From the NCBI RefSeq assembly GCF_026113935.1, contig NZ_JAPEUL010000004.1, positions 186,001-250,000 on the forward strand: 64,000 nucleotides of DNA, written 5' to 3'. Shown in pieces: positions 21,587 through 32,683 of the stretch. The notes under the pieces are model-generated. The model ran no database searches. It saw only the letters and a program-made list of their open reading frames with translations, and was not told where the DNA came from. Source of the stretch: Marinomonas rhodophyticola (GTDB lineage Bacteria; Pseudomonadota; Gammaproteobacteria; Pseudomonadales; Marinomonadaceae). The position numbers and the translations under genes were made by a program. The number at the start of each line of letters is the position of its first letter. Position 1 is the first letter of the stretch.

Positions 21587-23626
21587 TTAACGTTTAGCAA
21601 CAAAAACGCCACGATAAGCGCATTGAAGAGTATTGTCTTTAATCGTGAAGCCTGGCGTTTGGTAAGCAACTTCTAGTGCATCACTTTCTGCTGGAAAAGG
21701 AACGCTAATAGGCGTATCGCTGCTGTAAAAGACGATCCAAAAATAACTAGAAAGGTCGGCAGACGTTAGCGTTAATGCGATAAAGTGACGTTCTTTATCG
21801 GCCCAATTTTCTGCGCTCATGGGTTCGCTGTGTTGGTTGAGCCAATGGATGTGATCTGACGAGGTGTGTTGATAAAGCGGGTCGTCTTCAAGACGAATTT
21901 CAGCCAATATTGGGTAGGTTTTGCGCAGTGTCATTAAGGTAGAAATGGTATGCTGAATGGCGTCTCTTGCAAGGCGTGTTTCCTCATCTATATCCTGCCA
22001 AATTTGCCATGTCATGTCGTTGTCTTGGCAGTAGGCGTTGTTGTTTCCTTGCTGAGTGTGGGAAAGCTCGTCCCCCCTAAAATATGAGGCGTACCTTGGC
22101 TTAGTAGCAGTGTCGCCATAAAGCAAAGTTGCTGGTTAAGGCGGTGTTGTTGAATATTTATGTCGTCGGTGTCACCTTCTGTACCAAAGTTTTGGCTAAG
22201 GTTGTCACTGTGCCCGTCACGGTTGTCTTCCATATTAGCAAGGTTATGGCGCTGGTGATAGGACACCAAGTCTTTCATGGTATAACCGTCATGATAGGTG
22301 ATGTAGTTGACGGAAGTTAGGGCACTTTTTTGTCCTTTATGAAACAGGTCTCTTGAACCTAAAAGGCGTGTCGCAAATTCAGGTACCATGCCTTTGTCAC
22401 CGCGCCAGAAACGACGTACTGTATCGCGGTATTGATCATTACATTCGAGAAAACCTCTTGGAAATTGACCAACTTGATAGCCGTTTGGGCCAATGTCCCA
22501 AGGTTCCATCACTAGACAAGTTTCGCTTAAGATAGGGTCTTGAAGAATGGCTTGCAGTAAGGGCGCTTTGGGGGTGAAATCATGATCAGTCCGGCCTAGA
22601 TCAACTCCTAAATCAAAACGAAAGCCATCCACGCCCATCACGTCTACCCAATAACGCATGCTGTCGCAAATAAGACGAATGCTATTGGGATGGTAAGTGT
22701 CTATGCAGTTTCCGCATCCTGTGTAATTTAAATATTGACCCGCTTGGTGACGATAATAGCGCGCATTGTCTAGACCTCGAAAGCAAACGCTAGAGTGATC
22801 CAGCTCGCTTTCTGCTGTGTGGTTATAGACAACGTCTAGGATAACTTCAAACCCCGCTGTTCTTAAGCCATCAACCATTTGTTGAAACTCCAAAACAGCA
22901 TCTTGTTTAGCGTAGGACGGTTCTGGCGCAAAAAAACTGATAGGGTTATAGCCCCAGTAATTATTGAGCCTCTAGCAACTCTAAATGGCGCTCGGTCATA
23001 AAACTGAAGCAAGGCATTAACTGAATAGTGGTGATGTTCAGGCTTTTTAAATGTTCGATACCCGCGGTGGAGATAACACCAAGGTACGTGCCTTTTATTT
23101 CATCATCAATGGGGAGGTTTTTGCTAAAGCCTTTGACATGCAGCTCGTATAAAGCACGGCTAGACGGGGTTATTTTCACTCTTGCTGGGCGGTTGTGTTT
23201 GGCTGTCACGGTACGAACAATCGATTTCGGCACACAATAAGCCGAATTGACGCTGTGTAGCTGGCCTTCTTTGTTCATTGCTGATTGATCTTCATGCCAG
23301 ACAAGTTTGTGACTGAGATCTCTAGCATAGGGATCTATTAGCAGTTTATGTTCGTTATAAAGCTGTTGTTGTTCTGGATTAAACTCGCCTTTAGCACGTA
23401 AACCGTAATGTTGACCTTCTTTGAGTCCAAGCACTTCCATGTACCAAATGCCTTGATGTTTATTAATAAAAGGCAGCGGTTTTTGCTCCTTTCCATCTTG
23501 ATCAAACAAACATAAATACAGCTGGCTGGCGTCTTCTGCGACCACGGCGAAATTAACGCCGTCGTCGGTTACTGTCGCACCTAGAGGAAAACAGGCGCCA
23601 TTGGAAATCTGATGTGCTTGGTTCAT
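21587..23626 (-). CDS. glgX: Glycogen debranching enzyme GlgX, interrupted by two frameshifts
   Basis: Frames 23626-22966, 22966-22075 and 22075-21587 join to about 680 residues, the usual GlgX length. The N-terminal CBM48 domain (P-L-G-A-T-V-T-D-D-G-V-N-F-A-V) is followed by the GH13 barrel: D-V-V-Y-N-H-T-A-E, G-F-R-F-D-L with the nucleophile Asp, and Y-H-D-G-Y-T. One base is missing near 22966 and one C is missing from the six-base run at 22072-22077; restoring it gives G-G-D-E-L-S-H-T-Q-Q-G-N-N-N. It cleaves alpha-1,6 branches of phosphorylase-limit glycogen. Last gene of the operon, 46 bp after glgB. Confidence 0.92.
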
Positions 23627-23672
23627 TAATACCTCTAGATGCTGTTAGCGTTACTTTACTGAGCGTTAGTGA

Positions 23673-25866
23673 TTAAGGTTTATCTAGCCATTTTAACAAA
23701 ACGCCCGCCAGTGGAGGCACTTGCAGTTCAATGCTTTGCTCACGACCATGACTGACGATTGCTTGAGTCTGGTATGTTTTGATTTTGGCATAGCCACTGC
23801 CAGTGTAGTTCACCTCATCCGTGTCCAAGACGATCTCATAATGACCTGCTTTAGGTACGCCAATTCGATAGTTAGCATGGGGCGTTGGTGTAAAATTAAT
23901 GACCGCAATAACATGCTCGTCACAGTCTTTGGCTTTACGTGCAAAAACCAGAATGCTGTTGGCGTTGTCATCATAACTGATCCATTCAAAGCCTTGGTAG
24001 GAATGATCAAACTGTAAACTTGGCTCGTTTTTATAAAGATGATTCAAGTCTTTTGATAACGTTTGCTGAGCTTTGTGGTAGTCGATCTCTAACAAATGCC
24101 AATCCAAAGAGCGTTCATGGCTCCATTCTTGACCTTGGGCGAACTCATTGCCCATGAAGTTGAGCTTTTTGCGGGTGAAAATACATGTAGGCCGAAAACG
24201 CACGTAAATTGGCAAATTTCTGCCAAGCATCGCCAGGCATTTTAGTAATCATGGAGCCTTTACCGTGGACCACTTCATCGTGAGAAATCGGTAATACAAA
24301 CTGTTCGTCAAAGGCGTAAACCATACTAAAGCTAAGTTCGCCTTGATGATGCTGACGATAAATCGGATCTTTTTTTATATAAGCCAGTGAATCGTTCATC
24401 CAGCCCATATTCCATTTGAAGCCAAAGCCCAAACCATTCATATAAGTTGGCTTAGACACCCCAGGGAAAGCAGTGGATTCTTCCGCTACGGTAAAACAAC
24501 GGGGATGATTCAAATACACGGTTTCGTTTAAACGGCGTAAGAAATCAATGGCTTCGTAGTTATGATTGCCGCCGTCTTTGTTGGGAATCCATTCGCCGTC
24601 TTCTCGAGAGTAGTCTAAGTACAACATAGAAGCCACGGCATCAACACGAAGGCCATCGATGTGGAATTCTTCTAGCCAATACACCGCGTTACTAATTAGG
24701 TAATTGACCACATGTTCTTTACCAAAATCATAAATCAAGGAGTTCCATTCAGGGTGCCAGCCTTTTTTGGGATCTGGGTATTCGTACTGCTTGGAGCCAT
24801 CGAAGTTCGCCAACCCATGACTATCGGCAGGAAAATGCGCGGGTACCCAATCCATAATCACGCCAATGTTAGCTTGATGAAGCGCATCAACAAGGGCTTT
24901 GAATTCTTCTGGAGTGCCAAATCGTGATGTGACCGCGTACAGGCCGACAGGTTGATAGCCCCAAGATCCATCGAATGGGTATTCTGTGATGGGCAATAGT
25001 TCAACATGGGTATAGCCCATTTCAACCATATAGGGAACCAGCTGATCTTTGATCTCTAGATATGTTAGTGGTTGATTGTCACTTTTACGACGCCACGAAC
25101 CTATGTGTAGTTCATAAATGCTCATGGGCTGTTCGTAGATGTCTTCGATAGGGCGTTTAACCCACGCATCGTCTTGCCATTGATGTTTGTCATCAAAACA
25201 GGTCACGCTAGCGAAAGACGGATATTGCTCAATACGTTGAGCATATGGATCACTGCGATGGGGCAAAATGTCACCGGCGTTTGAGCGGATTTCAAACTTA
25301 TAACGTGCCCCATGATTAACGTCGGGAATGAATAGGCGCCATATGCCGTCGCCATTGCTAGACATTGGGTGAATGCGACCATCCCAAGCATTAAAGTCAC
25401 CTACTACAGAAACCGAGCGTGCTGCTGGAGCGTAAACCGCAAAGCGTGTACCTTGAATGGCGAGTTGATCGTTGACTTTTGCATTGGCCCTAATAGCACC
25501 TTGGCTTTTGTAAAGATTCGCTTGGTGGTGATCAGGGTCTACAAAGGTCGTGTTAGGAAACTGGTACGGGTCAACCAGCGTATAAGTACTTTTGTCTTTG
25601 TAAGTGACTTCAAGACGATAATGAAAGCGGGTGCTTTCTTTTGGCCATTTGGCGTAAAACAAGCCTTTGTCTTCTGTTTCGCTCATTTTAGCCAATTCTT
25701 GGTCTGAATCTATGGCCAATACGCGAACCGATATCGCTTCGGGTTGCCACACAAGCAGTGACAAGCCTTTCTTAGAAGGGGATGATTGAAGTCCTAAACA
25801 GCCAAATGGGTCTGAACAGCGAGTGTTCAATACATCGTTAATTAGGGCATTTTTTATTAAATCCAT
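23673..25866 (-). CDS. glgB: 1,4-alpha-glucan branching enzyme GlgB, interrupted by one frameshift
   Basis: Frames 25866-24168 and 24168-23673 join to about 730 residues, as in bacterial GlgB. It has two N-terminal CBM48-like regions, then a GH13 barrel with E-L-H-I-G-S-W, H-V-E-L-L-P-I-T-E-Y-P, and G-L-R-V-D-A-V-A-S-M-L-Y with the nucleophile. The general acid is in V-A-E-E-S-T and the last conserved Asp region is L-P-I-S-H-D-E-V-V-H-G-K. The break is in the five-base T run at 24166-24170 (A on the coding strand), just before K-L-N-F-M-G-N-E-F. It makes alpha-1,6 branches in glycogen. It starts 26 bp after the GH15-like gene, so the three genes form one operon. Confidence 0.94.
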
Positions 25867-25892
25867 TCACTTCTCCAGCAAGGGTGAGCGTG

Positions 25893-28800
25893 TTAACTCA
25901 ATGAGTGTTGGTGCTGATGACTGTGAAGTTTGCTCACGGCCCAACGCAAATATTGATTGACTTTATTTGGTGTTATTTGTGCGAAATCATCCAATGCGGC
26001 TTCCGCCCAGTTATCTTCCACATGTTCGGCTTGGTGCTGTCTAGCATGATCTAGTGCTGCTTTTGAGACCAAAACAGGTAAATTGATTTCTTGTTCAAAC
26101 TTACAGTTTTTATGCTGTTTACAGAACTGTATGAAGGCATATAGGCCTTCAAAAATAAGACTCTTATACCAACTTGGATGAATGTCCGACGTTAAGGTTT
26201 CAATCAGCAATGCGAAGGTGTCTTCTCCTGGCGTCATAGAGCTGAGTGCGCGTTTACAATCGAGAGCGGTGTTACTTTGTAAGTCTCCAAACACAATGGT
26301 GTTTGCATGACTTAAACTGTCCCAAAGTTGCAGTAGCATAGATTCTGGCAGCTTGGTGATCATACCCTGCTCAGAACGCCAGTCAAACCAGTCCACATCT
26401 TTCATTTTGCTTTGCGCGTCGGTACTGTTGTGGTAACGCATGTTGTTTGCCACGTGAGCAAATTCGTCATGCTTTTGTTGTAACACTTGTTTGAGGGCTT
26501 CGTAAAGCTTGCTTGGCGACACTCTGGATAAGGTTTCAAACACGGGAGCATCGTCCTCGGGATCAAATTGACGAGCACATAACATGGCTAAGTTATGAAT
26601 TCGTATCGTACGAACGCCAGAGAAAAACTCAGGATGCACCTTAATCAGAGTCCCTGCAATGGCAATTAGTTCATGACAAATAACTAGACCAATAGGCGAG
26701 GATGATACATTTCTCAACATGTCGAGAATTACGTCCTGATGCAATGGTGAGCTGATATCGATCTCAGTTTCAGGCGTTTCACCAATAACGAGCAAACGCT
26801 GACGCACCGTGATATCAGCAATATAGGTAGCGAGATCCGTTGAGGGCTTTAAAATCAAAGAATACAGTTGTCGAGCACTGTGCCAGTTCTCAGAAAGTAA
26901 GGCTTGCAGATACACACTATTCAATACCTTATATGCTGTGACTGCTGGCGCTGAATTGGGGATGGTATTCATTAATGCACGACGACTGCCTAGCTCGATT
27001 AAACAGTCGATGGCTTCGTTAATATCTGGCTGTTCGGTGAAGCGAGTCAGTAAGGTGTTTGTTTCTGCCGTCTTGATCGATTGTGGATCGTAAGCTTTTG
27101 GCTTAGCGGATAACGGCCAAGGAGTATCGTGAATGGGCAGTTTTGCTCCCAACTGGTTATGGTCTAAGGTACCGATCATAATAGTACGACGGTTACCCGA
27201 TTTGAATGCATTTTTGGCCGATTGCGGAATAACACGAAACTCTTCGTGTTCGCGTTTCTGTAATAAACGAATAAATTCAAATAACTCATCACTGCCATTC
27301 ATGTCACTGATGGCTTCGTCAATCAGTATGCTAAAAACCGCATTGGCTTGGTAATACCAATGGTCAGCAATGTTTTTTAGTTCGTTACGAATATGAGCTT
27401 GGAACAACGCTGGATCGATTTTTCGATAATCTTTGTCTTCATTCTGAATCCAAGAAAAACACAAATAGCTTTCATTGTTGATACTGAATGCTTGCGACGT
27501 TGCTAAGCTGTTTAATGCGCGGTTTGGTCGTCCGGTTAAACCTAACGTTTCTGAGGCTCCTAAATGTCGATAAGTAGCCACTAATTGCTCAGCGCTGATC
27601 GCTTTAAGAGGCAGAATATCATCCAGCGTTTGGCATAGGCAGCCAGCATCAAGCAGTTTCTGTTTCACTTTGTCGTTTTGTGCCAAGATAACCATGGAGG
27701 TGGTGGCTTTGTTTGGTTTGTACTGGACACGATGCAAGCCTAGTGGGTCAAGATCATCTGTCTTAATGAGTTCTTCATCGAGCATTTTTCCCACTAAAAA
27801 TAGACTCTGTGCCCATACTAAGGGGAGGTTATCATTGGGAACACGTTTTTGTGAGCCAGGCTTTTCTTTTTCAGCTAGAATGCTTTCTTGTGGAACGTAA
27901 TAGAGTTCAGGGAGCAGCATTTGCCCATCTTTTTCGACCATTAACGATTCGAGTTTGTGGCGATAAAAGTTGGCGCTTTCCCAATCACGAGCAAATAAAC
28001 GATCGATATAAAGGTAAGTAAAAAACAGCGGCCACTCAGACTCAATGTGTTCGAAATTAATCAGTTCATCGTACTCATAATATATTCTGCTTTGATCTTC
28101 TAATTCCGATTGATGTCCATCTAATAAGAAGCGTTTACAGCCATATTCACCGCCCAGTTTATTGATGATTTCTTTGCGAGTGCGTCTGACAAGCTTTTCA
28201 TCGTTAACGGCAAACGCAGGAAAGCCTATGATGCTGAGAATAGCGCTGTCGACTTCTTTAGAACGTGATTCTTTTGGCAATAGAGATTGCAATACAGAGC
28301 CAGCACGGGCAACCGCATCGGCAAACGAATGCACTACCGCCCATTCAGGACCATCCTCGCCAAATAGATTTAGCCCATCCATGGCTTCCATGGCGGCTTT
28401 TGCCATTCCCACAGAGCTGGCATTAATTTCGGCTTTGCCGTTGTTTACCTTATTACCACGTTCCCAAATCCCGTAATCAGGGGTGCGGTAGGTGCGAGAA
28501 ATATAGTAAATAAGGTTTTGGATGAAGTTAAATTCGTCGCGAGAAAAGATTAACTTACTGCCCGCTTTGGTCATTTGCGCCAGCATTAATAAATAAAAGC
28601 TGGTGGCATCAATTTGCAAGTGCCCCCAAGCATCATCCGCTACGGCTTCTAAGCCTGTTTTGGTATCGTATTTTGCGTGCAAGGCGTCTTTAGGATCTAG
28701 GCTGTGCTTAAAGGCTTCCACTTTGTGGGATTGACGCATCATGGCGAAAAGTAGACCGCGCATCATTTTTATACAGGCAAATTCAAGCTCGTTGGCACGT

Positions 28801-29018
28801 TTTTGCGGATTAGAAGCACGCTTGTACGCTAAATGTAATGCCCATACCGCCTGAATGCTGTAGACGTTATCGCGTACCCATGCGTCGGTATAATTACCGT
28901 GATTGTTAATGCTCGTGCTGGCAGGGAAGAGTCCAGTAACTGGGTGCTGACGGGATAAAATCACCGCTTGAATATGTTGATAAAGGGAATCTAGCTTATC
29001 TTGTGTATCAGACGCCAT
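25893..29018 (-). CDS. Phosphorylase-kinase alpha/beta-like GH15-family protein
   Basis: 1041 residues, intact. The N-terminal half is an (alpha/alpha)6 barrel of the glucoamylase/phosphorylase b kinase regulatory-subunit type. Seen are S-R-Q-H-P-V-T-G-L-F-P-A-S near residue 22, Y-T-D-A-W-V-R-D-N-V-Y near residue 43, A-D-D-A-W-G-H-L-Q-I-D-A-T-S near residue 125, and S-V-G-M-A-K-A-A-M-E-A near residue 200. The C-terminal half has I-A-D-I-T-V-R-Q-R-L-L-V-I-G near residue 730, a stretch I recall from phosphorylase kinase subunits rather than secreted glucoamylases. There is no signal peptide, so it is cytoplasmic. First gene of the glgB-glgX operon, so it probably acts on or binds glycogen. Whether it is an active hydrolase is open. 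Confidence 0.85.
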   Translation of the reverse strand: MASDTQDKLDSLYQHIQAVILSRQHPVTGLFPASTSINNHGNYTDAWVRDNVYSIQAVWALHLAYKRASNPQKRANELEFACIKMMRGLLFAMMRQSHKVEAFKHSLDPKDALHAKYDTKTGLEAVADDAWGHLQIDATSFYLLMLAQMTKAGSKLIFSRDEFNFIQNLIYYISRTYRTPDYGIWERGNKVNNGKAEINASSVGMAKAAMEAMDGLNLFGEDGPEWAVVHSFADAVARAGSVLQSLLPKESRSKEVDSAILSIIGFPAFAVNDEKLVRRTRKEIINKLGGEYGCKRFLLDGHQSELEDQSRIYYEYDELINFEHIESEWPLFFTYLYIDRLFARDWESANFYRHKLESLMVEKDGQMLLPELYYVPQESILAEKEKPGSQKRVPNDNLPLVWAQSLFLVGKMLDEELIKTDDLDPLGLHRVQYKPNKATTSMVILAQNDKVKQKLLDAGCLCQTLDDILPLKAISAEQLVATYRHLGASETLGLTGRPNRALNSLATSQAFSINNESYLCFSWIQNEDKDYRKIDPALFQAHIRNELKNIADHWYYQANAVFSILIDEAISDMNGSDELFEFIRLLQKREHEEFRVIPQSAKNAFKSGNRRTIMIGTLDHNQLGAKLPIHDTPWPLSAKPKAYDPQSIKTAETNTLLTRFTEQPDINEAIDCLIELGSRRALMNTIPNSAPAVTAYKVLNSVYLQALLSENWHSARQLYSLILKPSTDLATYIADITVRQRLLVIGETPETEIDISSPLHQDVILDMLRNVSSSPIGLVICHELIAIAGTLIKVHPEFFSGVRTIRIHNLAMLCARQFDPEDDAPVFETLSRVSPSKLYEALKQVLQQKHDEFAHVANNMRYHNSTDAQSKMKDVDWFDWRSEQGMITKLPESMLLQLWDSLSHANTIVFGDLQSNTALDCKRALSSMTPGEDTFALLIETLTSDIHPSWYKSLIFEGLYAFIQFCKQHKNCKFEQEINLPVLVSKAALDHARQHQAEHVEDNWAEAALDDFAQITPNKVNQYLRWAVSKLHSHQHQHSLS

Positions 29019-29292
29019 GTTTGATCCTTTGTGTTCTAGACTTGTTGCTTAATGTTTACCCTGGTTTTTATTTACCTGTAAAACCACTATACCCAAACAT
29101 AATGGGACTCACCAATAAGTTAAAGTGGTAAACGCTCTTCTTTTTCACTTAATTTTTGAAAACACGCTTTTTTGCATAAAATCAGACGCCTATGCACAAA
29201 ATCAGAGCATGTAATAACGGTTAAGTTTAGTTTAAGAGCGTTTTACGCTGTTTTTTATAAACAGATACACAGTTGGATGTGTTTTTTGATAG

Positions 29293-29330
29293 CCTAAAAA
29301 TCATGCCTTTGTTTTTGCATGATTTTTAGG
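29293..29330. terminator. Hairpin terminator downstream of a chemoreceptor gene
   Basis: A perfect 14-bp stem (29293-29306 with 29317-29330) with A-rich and T-rich arms lies 26 bp after the end of the minus-strand chemoreceptor gene. The rest of the 337-bp gap 29019-29355 is AT-rich, holds the promoter side of the glycogen operon, and shows no other gene. Confidence 0.65.
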
Positions 29331-29355
29331 TTGAGTGGTTAAAGAGCGGAGAATA

Positions 29356-30969
29356 CTAAGTGCTAAATTGATGAACTAACTGACGTAGTCGACTCGCACA
29401 TTCTTGCAGATTGTTGACCGAGGTCTGAATATCGGTAGAGTTATGATTGGTTTCTTCACACACATTGGCAATGCTTTCTAGCGTTTGATGAACCATTTGA
29501 GAAGACGAATATTGACGATCCGCGGCTTGACTAATGTTACTGTTCAATTTGGAAATCGATAACACACCATTGGCGATCTCGGTAAAGGCTTGACCAGCTT
29601 GGGAGGTTTGCTCTGCACCTTGGTTTGCAGTATTGCGAGCGGATTCCATGACTTCTACTGTGGTCAGTGTTTGTTGCGTTAATTGATCAATCAGTCCACC
29701 AATCTCCGTTGCCGCCAGTTGTGAGCGTTGAGCAAGGTGACGAACTTCGTCGGCGACGACAGCGAATCCTCTGCCTTGCTCGCCGGCACGTGCGGCCTCG
29801 ATAGCAGCATTGAGGGCAAGTAGGTTAGTTTGATCGGCCACTTCTGCAATAATACCCAAACGCTCGTTGATATGTGTCACGTCTTCGCGAAGTTTTTGAA
29901 TCTGCTGAGCGGCATCACCGACTTCAATAGAAAGCTGTTGAATATCTTGGTTGGCTTTATTCATGACACCAAGACCTTGTTTGGAATGCTGTCCAAGCTC
30001 TTGTGTGGTTGTGTTTGCCCGTTCAGCAATGGCCAATGTGTCTTCCACAGAGGTCATGACACTCTGCATAAGTTCAGCGGCTTTGCTGGTGTTAGATAGT
30101 TGCTTTGACACGCCTTGGGCGGTTTTATTGGTCGAATTATTTGTTTGCCCTACGATGCCGTCTAGCGTTTCGCTGGAATGGCTAACGTTACGGACAATCG
30201 ATTGAAAGTCATTCATCATGCTGTTAAAGGCACGAGCCATTTCTCCCATCTCATCTAAGCCGCTAAATTCAACTCGTTGTGTAAGATCACCCGAATGTTG
30301 TACTGATGTCATGGTTTTGCACAGGGAGGTGACGCGGCTGGTAACGAGATGGATAATATAAAGCGCAGTTCCACCTACTAACACCGTCAGGACGCTGACT
30401 AGAATGGCATAATCCACCAGAGCACTCAGGAAAAAACTTATCACCGCATTCATGGATGCGGTGGCAATAATAGTGATATTCCATGGGGTGAAGGTAGTGG
30501 CGCTGGCAATCATTCTATGGGCAATGCCGTCGTTGCCTTGATACTCAAACTCGATGGATTGATACGGCTGTTTGCTCGCTAAGGACGCTGTGTTGAGTGT
30601 TTCGCTAAGCGAGGAGGGGATGTTGTTACCCTTGTAGGTGACCGGTGCGTTCATCAAGGTACGATTGTTATTGTCGATAATCCACAGTTCTTGTTGATCG
30701 CCATAGGTTAAACTCGATAGTAGAGTAATACCTTGTTGTCTTGCTTGATCGGCCGTAAGCTCGCCTGACTGCTGTTTGTGATAAATTGAAGTGAGTGTTG
30801 TGTTGGCTATATCTAAAATATCTTGCGTACGATCTTTTCGAGCATCAACATGGCTATTAAATAGAGAGGTTAGTGATACGAGAATAAGTGCCGTGGTTCC
30901 CATAGACATTAGACCAATAATGGCCCACAACTTATAACGAATTTTTATATCATTGATGCGATCCAGCAT
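29356..30969 (-). CDS. Methyl-accepting chemotaxis protein with periplasmic single-Cache domain
   Basis: 537 residues in classical order. A first membrane helix (about 13-34) is followed by a periplasmic sensor of about 150 residues resembling sCache_2 ([15 protein letters not shown] near residue 98). A second helix (about 190-210) and a HAMP segment ([17 protein letters not shown]) come next, then the signalling hairpin near residues 377-412 with the E-A-A-R-A-G-E-Q core. The ligand is unknown; sCache_2 receptors often bind small carboxylates. No chemotaxis kinase genes are nearby. Confidence 0.92.
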   Translation of the reverse strand: MLDRINDIKIRYKLWAIIGLMSMGTTALILVSLTSLFNSHVDARKDRTQDILDIANTTLTSIYHKQQSGELTADQARQQGITLLSSLTYGDQQELWIIDNNNRTLMNAPVTYKGNNIPSSLSETLNTASLASKQPYQSIEFEYQGNDGIAHRMIASATTFTPWNITIIATASMNAVISFFLSALVDYAILVSVLTVLVGGTALYIIHLVTSRVTSLCKTMTSVQHSGDLTQRVEFSGLDEMGEMARAFNSMMNDFQSIVRNVSHSSETLDGIVGQTNNSTNKTAQGVSKQLSNTSKAAELMQSVMTSVEDTLAIAERANTTTQELGQHSKQGLGVMNKANQDIQQLSIEVGDAAQQIQKLREDVTHINERLGIIAEVADQTNLLALNAAIEAARAGEQGRGFAVVADEVRHLAQRSQLAATEIGGLIDQLTQQTLTTVEVMESARNTANQGAEQTSQAGQAFTEIANGVLSISKLNSNISQAADRQYSSSQMVHQTLESIANVCEETNHNSTDIQTSVNNLQECASRLRQLVHQFST

Positions 30970-31204
30970 GTCGCCTCCGTTTAGATGTTTGGCACTATTG
31001 AATGGAATTTATATTAATCAATCAAATCCGTCGTTATTTTTTTATCACAGAAAAAATGAATTGATTGTTTTCGTTGTGTAAAGGTTTCGCACTGTTCTTA
31101 GAGTAAATGTTTTTCTAGATCTTGCCTAGTGTGTAAAAATGAGTTGAGTCATTGTTTTTGTATTTAGGTGTTTAATTTTTCTAATAAAATAGGTAAGAGA
31201 CGCG

Positions 31205-31639
31205 TTGTTGGATTATTTTTTTATACTGATTGTTGCTTTTTTATCTGCGACTATCTTGCCTTTGGGATCCGAAGGTCTGTTGCTCTATTATGCTAATGAT
31301 ACGTCATTATCGATATTTTTTTTGTGGTTTTGGGCCAGTTTAGGTAATACATTAGGGGGCGCGACAAATTGGTGGTTGGGGCATTATTTGGTGCGATATG
31401 AGCACAAAAGATGGTTTCCAGTAAGCCCTAAGGCTCGACAGAAAGCGGAATATTTTTTTAATCGATATGGTGTGTGGAGTCTGTTATTTACTTGGCTTCC
31501 TGTCGTTGGTGACGGGATTGCTTTAGTATCAGGCGTGTTGCGAACCCCTTTTCGGTATTTTTTACCTTTAGTTTTAGTTGGCAAAGCCGCACGTTATGCC
31601 TTAATTTTGTGGGGGCAACATTTAATACTGACTTTATAG
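31205..31639 (+). CDS. YqaA family membrane protein (DedA/SNARE-associated superfamily)
   Basis: 144 residues with three to four hydrophobic segments. The pattern S-L-G-N-T-L-G-G-A-T-N-W-W-L-G near residue 47 and F-T-W-L-P-V-V-G-D near residue 98 matches YqaA/DedA-like proteins, thought to act in lipid or proton-motive homeostasis. It starts with TTG at 31205 (or 31208), with AGGTAAGAG just before. No partner genes are apparent. Confidence 0.85.
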   Translation: MLDYFFILIVAFLSATILPLGSEGLLLYYANDTSLSIFFLWFWASLGNTLGGATNWWLGHYLVRYEHKRWFPVSPKARQKAEYFFNRYGVWSLLFTWLPVVGDGIALVSGVLRTPFRYFLPLVLVGKAARYALILWGQHLILTL

Positions 31640-31765
31640 AAGGGCTAGAAACTAGCCAATACACGAATGAGTTCTTTGGTGTCACCATGAGGCAAAGAGG
31701 TCGCTTCGTATTTTGGTTGGAATAATAAGTGAACACTCTCAATGACGTACATGGAGATGAGAATA

Positions 31766-32450
31766 ATGGAAATATCCAAAAAGCTGGTCGTTATTATGGC
31801 TGGATTATCACTAGGCGCTTGTTCATCTATGGACGAAAAAAATACCTTTATGACCTATACGGATCTGCAAGATAAAGTTCGTATGCATGAAGAGCAATGG
31901 CAGGCTGTGCAGCCAAAGTTGGATCGTATTGATGAATTGGAAGCGGAAATTGCGGCGCTTAAGCAAGGTAAACCTCTTTCATCAAAGGCAACTGCTCGAT
32001 CAAATAATATCGACAGTAACGGCTTGATGGCAGATGAGAACTTTATGGGCGAAAGTGTCTCTGCTATTAATGTTGCACCCGCCGTTGTCCCTGCACCTTT
32101 AATTGATTCGACTGAATCCGAGGCGAGCATGATGGCTCAAGAAGCTACGCCACTTGCTTCTTCCGGTGCAACAGCAGATGAACAGTATGGTGTTCAAGTG
32201 GCTTCTTATGGCAACCGTGACGAAGCGGTTCGTGGCTGGCGAGTACTACTAGAATCGTACCCGACGTCTTTCGATGGTTTAGTGCCATTAGTTAATCAAA
32301 AAAACGTCAATGGTCGCACTATGTATCAACTAAAAGTAGAGCACCTTCGTGAATAAATCCTATAGTGCCGATTTTTGTAGAATGCTTAAAGAAAGAGGCA
32401 GAGATTGCCTGCTGACGCAATACAATGGTGAGGTTATTCCCAATAGTTAA
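31766..32450 (+). CDS. SPOR-domain lipoprotein, interrupted by one frameshift near its C-terminus
   Basis: The start at 31766 is chosen because GGAGATGAG precedes it and the peptide M-E-I-S-K-K-L begins a lipoprotein signal with lipobox L-G-A-C (Cys19). A short coiled coil (about 30-70) and a low-complexity linker follow. The SPOR-like region begins Y-G-V-Q-V-A-S-Y-G-N near residue 145. The first frame stops at 32356, but removing one base near 32342 lets the domain continue F-V-N-K-S-Y-S-A-D-F-C-R-M-L-K to a stop at 32448-32450, restoring a full SPOR domain. SPOR domains bind denuded peptidoglycan at division sites. An outer-membrane-anchored envelope protein is inferred. Confidence 0.7.
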
Positions 32451-32604
32451 ATAACAGGGAATAAGGAAAGATTCTGTGTTCTTTCTAAGGCAGTCTGTCC
32501 TTGTGTTGGACCGCTCTGATAACAAGTACGCTGTTGGTTTGTCTTTATTAAACGTTATTAGGTGTTTAATGGCATGGGTGGGGTGTACTAAGGCTTAAGA
32601 CATG

Positions 32605-32656
32605 AAAAGGCGCGTCTTGTTTCTGATAATCAGAACATGAGACGCGCCTTTTTTTA
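32605..32656. terminator. Intrinsic terminator between convergent genes
   Basis: AAGGCGCGTCT (ending at 32617) pairs with AGACGCGCCTT (starting at 32640) around a 22-nt loop and is followed by a T-run on the plus strand. The A-run on the other side allows termination in both directions, serving the SPOR and DUF945 genes. Confidence 0.8.
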
Positions 32657-32683
32657 AGTGGCGTGATGTGGCGTTGACCCTTA

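Noticed and set aside
27133-28476. Several plus-strand frames inside the phosphorylase-kinase-like gene
   Set aside because: Shadows of a long intact minus-strand gene; low-complexity translations with no motif.
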